Positions 61,415 to 64,000 of a DNA stretch of 64,000 nucleotides are shown in pieces. Within the stretch, counting starts at the first letter, position 1. Every line of letters begins with the position of its first letter. This DNA comes from Novosphingobium sp. 28-62-57 (GTDB lineage Bacteria; Pseudomonadota; Alphaproteobacteria; Sphingomonadales; Sphingomonadaceae). Location of the stretch: positions 16,475 to 80,474 of the forward strand of contig NCGO01000007.1 of the NCBI GenBank assembly GCA_002256985.1. Reading direction: 5' to 3'. Under the pieces are notes generated by a model, which was given only the letters and a program-made list of their open reading frames with translations, was not told the DNA's origin and did not search any database. The position numbers and the translations under genes were made by a program.

Positions 61415-62917
61415 ATGAAGCGCATTTACGCAACTGCGCTGGCAGTCACGGGCTTTGCGGCGCTGGGCGGCTATGCCGTTTATGCCAGCCAGCGCCCCGG
61501 TTATGGCGACAATCCTTCAAAAACCTGCATGGCTTTGGCGGCGCCCGCTGCGGCAGCGGCTGGCCGGGTTTTTCATGTCGATCCGGTGCGCGGCAGCCTG
61601 GATGGTGATGGATCAGCGGCCCGTCCGTGGCGCAGCCTTGACGGAATTGTCGCAGCGGGGCTGGTTGGCGATGAGACCCGCGCACCGCGGCTTGTGGATC
61701 GCGCCATTGCCAAATTCCGCAGGGTCACCATCAATCCGCCGATGCACGCCAATGGCGAGGCAATTGTGCACAGTGGCGATACGATCCTGCTGGCATCAGG
61801 CGACTATGGCAGCTTGCAGCTTTCGGGCTTGGCCAACCGCGCACCCATTACTATCGCTGCGGCGCCGGGAGCATCCCCGCGTTTCCAGTCCATCGCCGTC
61901 CACGATCTGGTCAATTTCGTGTTCCGCGATCTGGTGGTCACCCCTGATCGCCGACCGGAAACCGGCTATCTGGTTACCACACGCCCAAGGCCCGACGTCA
62001 AAGTCTCGCACAATGTGCGGTTCACAGGACTTGCCATCGATGGTGCGGGCAGCATCGCGCAAACTGATCCTGCGCTCTGGGCCAAAACGTCGGCCAATGG
62101 CGTGCTGCTGTTTGGCGAATGCATCGATCTTGAAAAAAGCACGGTGCGTGACACGCACATTGCCGTAGTTGCCTATCGTTCTCGCAAAATCAGAGTGGAA
62201 AACAACGAAATCCGTGATTTCTCGGTCGATGGAATCGAGTTTTCAGGGAATGACATCGTTATCAAAAACAATGTGATCCGCGATCACTGGCCTACCGGCG
62301 ACACGCTTCATCCCGATTGCATGCAGGGCCAATCGGGGCCAGACTTGCCCACGTTTGGCCCTGTTGAAATTTCCGGCAACATTTGCCTTTCAGATACAAC
62401 CGCCGTGCGCCATTCGCGCTATTTGCAAGGCATAAGCATATTTGATGGCCGCTGGGATGATGTGCGCGTTTCATGCAATTTCGTGCGGCCCAGCGTTGCC
62501 CACGCGATTGCGCTCTATGGCGTTGACAATGCACGCATTTCAGAAAACGCAGTGATGGGCTGGCCAGGCCCGGTCCTGCCATGGATTGTCGCAATGCCTG
62601 CCAAGAACGGGCGTCACCCCACCGGCAACGTCATCACGCAAAACAGCGCACAGGCCTATCTCAACGCCATTCACGGCGGCGCGCAGCCCCCGCAAAAGCT
62701 GATCGAGGCGATAGGTGTTTACAGAGACGATGCTGTCATACGGGCAGCTTTGACAGAGCCGGTGCGGGGCGTTGCGCTGTATGAAAACGCCTGGCTGCCG
62801 CCCGGGCCGGACATGAGCGGTGACAGCCGTTTTCGCAAAGGCAGTGGACCTGCACCGGCAGCACCACTTTCTGTGGAACAGGCAAAGGCCATTCTGACAC
62901 GGACCTGCCAGCGCTGA
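61415..62917 (+). CDS. secreted right-handed parallel beta-helix protein
   Basis: A 500-residue protein with an N-terminal signal or anchor (MKRIYATALAVTGFAALGGYA), a FHVDPVRGSLDGDGSAARPW opening typical of pectate-lyase-like/right-handed beta-helix proteins, and repeated NxVxxN-type coils (SRKIRVENNEIRDFSVDGIE, NDIVIKNNVIRDHW, ARISENAVMGW). Substrate likely a polysaccharide, but catalytic residues cannot be fixed. The start at 61415 is chosen for the signal peptide. Confidence 0.82.
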   Translation: MKRIYATALAVTGFAALGGYAVYASQRPGYGDNPSKTCMALAAPAAAAAGRVFHVDPVRGSLDGDGSAARPWRSLDGIVAAGLVGDETRAPRLVDRAIAKFRRVTINPPMHANGEAIVHSGDTILLASGDYGSLQLSGLANRAPITIAAAPGASPRFQSIAVHDLVNFVFRDLVVTPDRRPETGYLVTTRPRPDVKVSHNVRFTGLAIDGAGSIAQTDPALWAKTSANGVLLFGECIDLEKSTVRDTHIAVVAYRSRKIRVENNEIRDFSVDGIEFSGNDIVIKNNVIRDHWPTGDTLHPDCMQGQSGPDLPTFGPVEISGNICLSDTTAVRHSRYLQGISIFDGRWDDVRVSCNFVRPSVAHAIALYGVDNARISENAVMGWPGPVLPWIVAMPAKNGRHPTGNVITQNSAQAYLNAIHGGAQPPQKLIEAIGVYRDDAVIRAALTEPVRGVALYENAWLPPGPDMSGDSRFRKGSGPAPAAPLSVEQAKAILTRTCQR

Positions 62918-62921
62918 AAGC

Positions 62922-63272
62922 TCACTCAGCGCGGGTCCAGATCCACGCGCCCATGATGCCCATCGTGCCCGCCGGGATCAGCACCCACGGCCAGCCTGCG
63001 GTCACGGCGGTCAGCACCACACCGAACGCCATCGCCACCAGCGCGGCAATCTTGCCCTTGCGCGAAATCGCGCGGCGGGTTTTCCAATCCCGCAACGGCG
63101 GGCCATAGCGCGGATGATCGAGCAGGCGCTGCTCCCACGCAGGGTTGGAGCGGGCAAAGCAGAACGCGGCCAGCAGCATGAACGGCACCGTGGGCAGGAG
63201 CGGCAGGAATGCGCCCAGCGTGCCCAGCGCTACACTGATGACACCGCCCGCCAGATAGAGGTGGCGGCGCAA
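62922..63272 (-). CDS. YbaN/DUF454 family inner-membrane protein
   Basis: A 116-residue protein with three membrane helices. The family signature GTLGAFLPLLPTVPFMLLAAFCFARSNP is seen in parts LGAFLPLLPTVPF and CFARSNP, followed by RLLDHPRYGPPLRDW. Function unknown. Starts 8 bp after the sufE-like gene, likely co-transcribed. Confidence 0.9.
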   Translation of the reverse strand: MRRHLYLAGGVISVALGTLGAFLPLLPTVPFMLLAAFCFARSNPAWEQRLLDHPRYGPPLRDWKTRRAISRKGKIAALVAMAFGVVLTAVTAGWPWVLIPAGTMGIMGAWIWTRAE

Positions 63273-63280
63273 GTCCCAGC

Positions 63281-63694
63281 TCAGACCGCAGCGGCAAGGC
63301 GCGCGGCATGTTCGCGCACCAGCGCGATCATGTTGGGCACGCCCTGGGTGCGGTTTGAGGACAGCTGCTTTTTCAGATCAAAGGGGCCAAGCGCATCGGC
63401 AATGTCGGTTGCGGCCACTTCGGGTGCGGGCCGGTCTTGCACCGCCGACAGCACCAGCGCGACGATGCCCTTGGTGATCGCCGCGTTGCTGTCGGCCAGA
63501 AAGTGCAAGCGACCGTTTTCGTCCTGCGTCGGATAAACCCACACGCTGGCCGAACAGCCGCGCACCAGCGTGGCATCGGTTTTCAGCGCATCAGGCATGT
63601 CTTCCAGCTCGCGCCCCAGCTCGATCAGCAAGCGATAGCGTTCATCGCCATCGAGGAATTCGTACTCTTCCAGAATATCATCAAGTTTGCGCAT
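63281..63694 (-). CDS. sufE: SufE family cysteine desulfuration protein
   Basis: A 137-residue SufE protein that accepts sulfur from a cysteine desulfurase (SufS) for Fe-S cluster assembly. LDDILEEYEFLDGDERYRLL at the start, and the active Cys in LVRGCSASVWVYP; KGIVALVLSAV and GVPNMIALVREHA follow. The start MRKLDDI at 63694 fits the family; an ATG three codons earlier is possible. No other suf genes are in the window. Confidence 0.9.
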   Translation of the reverse strand: MRKLDDILEEYEFLDGDERYRLLIELGRELEDMPDALKTDATLVRGCSASVWVYPTQDENGRLHFLADSNAAITKGIVALVLSAVQDRPAPEVAATDIADALGPFDLKKQLSSNRTQGVPNMIALVREHAARLAAAV

Positions 63695-63785
63695 GGGTCG
63701 CATTTAGCGAGTGCTTGGGGTGGCGTCCACCGCCCGGTGGGGCATTACGCCCCATCTGCAACTTGACATCGCGTCCAAACCTACC

Positions 63786-63870
63786 GCTCCCCCGCGAAGG
63801 CGGGGGCCTCAGGCCTTTTACGGAACGATAGCGTGCTACACCCTGAGGCCCCCGCCTTCGCGGGGGAGCA
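63786..63870. repeat. core palindrome pair
   Basis: Forward copy (63786-63815) and inverted copy (63841-63870), head-to-head, between the sufE-like gene and the gene cut by the window edge. Confidence 0.88.
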
Positions 63871-63880
63871 TGGCTTCAAA

Positions 63881-64000
63881 TTACAAGTCTACCCCGGCGG
63901 CGATGGCTTCCAATTTGCGCAACCGTTCGCGCATGTCGGCAAGGTCGATCAGGCTGATGGCATCGCCGGTTTCATGGCGCTCCAGTTCCAGCTTTTTCAG
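63881..64000 (-). CDS. C-terminal fragment of a coiled-coil protein (cut by window end)
   Basis: The last 39 codons of a minus-strand gene whose start lies beyond the window. The visible part (LKKLELERHETGDAISLIDL, then ADMRERLRKLEAIAAGVDL) is a charged helix, loosely like the tail of PspB-type proteins, but too short to assign. Confidence 0.55.
   Translation of the reverse strand: MKKLELERHETGDAISLIDLADMRERLRKLEAIAAGVDL

Overview
The window is a GC-rich alphaproteobacterial chromosome segment, most probably from a sphingomonad (Novosphingobium or a close relative). I base this on the gene families: the OGDH cluster mdh/sucD/sucA/sucB/lpd, a DUF6481-type protein, CrtZ, large TonB-dependent receptors, a polyprenyl diphosphate synthase, and very abundant short GC-rich palindromic repeats between and inside genes. 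No rRNA operon, insertion sequence, transposase, prophage or CRISPR array was recognised. There is one tRNA (CAU anticodon).

Layout. 0-6.5 kb: aldo/keto reductase and polyprenyl diphosphate synthase, an AroQ chorismate mutase, an Lrp/AsnC regulator, a histidine kinase with a degenerate ATPase domain, a polysaccharide-deacetylase-like protein and the tRNA. 6.5-14.1 kb: a polyphosphate block (ppk-ppx) divergent from a TonB receptor plus a secreted phosphodiesterase, with a good Pho-box candidate between them. 14.2-23.4 kb: an accessory, repeat-rich stretch. It holds a translationally coupled pair of paralogous periplasmic proteins, an ABC-F ATPase, a repeat-invaded gene, one clearly AT-rich foreign gene followed by a TTACGGTGA repeat array, and a BLUF photoreceptor gene with a truncated second copy upstream. 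23.5-26.5 kb: uvrA, carrying an in-frame repeat pair. 26.9-31.0 kb: a Slam-like outer-membrane translocon and its TbpB-like lipoprotein, a probable type XI secretion pair. 31.8-37.2 kb: a vitamin B12 uptake operon (riboswitch-btuB-btuF-btuC-btuD) interrupted by repeats. 37.5-39.5 kb: a SleB-type cell-wall hydrolase and a small protein. 39.9-48.6 kb: the TCA cluster, with a GIY-YIG nuclease and an unknown gene interleaved. 48.8-52.5 kb: small conserved proteins, a methyltransferase, a serine hydrolase and a TRIC-type channel. 52.7-58.7 kb: a quinone oxidoreductase and leucine biosynthesis genes (leuC and leuD separated by four genes). 58.7-64 kb: crtZ, membrane proteins, a beta-helix protein, DUF454, SufE and a cut-off gene.

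The most striking genome-wide signal is the repeat population. A core palindrome (CCCCGCGAAGGCGGGG and its mirror partner with a GAGGCCCCC flank) occurs about 40 times, usually as head-to-head pairs 25-60 bp apart. Several other palindrome families are mixed with it. Copies are nested in each other's loops, sit inside reading frames (uvrA, btuF, the gene at 18-19.4 kb), and appear to supply ribosome binding sites (lpd, btuC, btuF). Function calls rest on reading the translated sequences and recalling families; no database search was possible.
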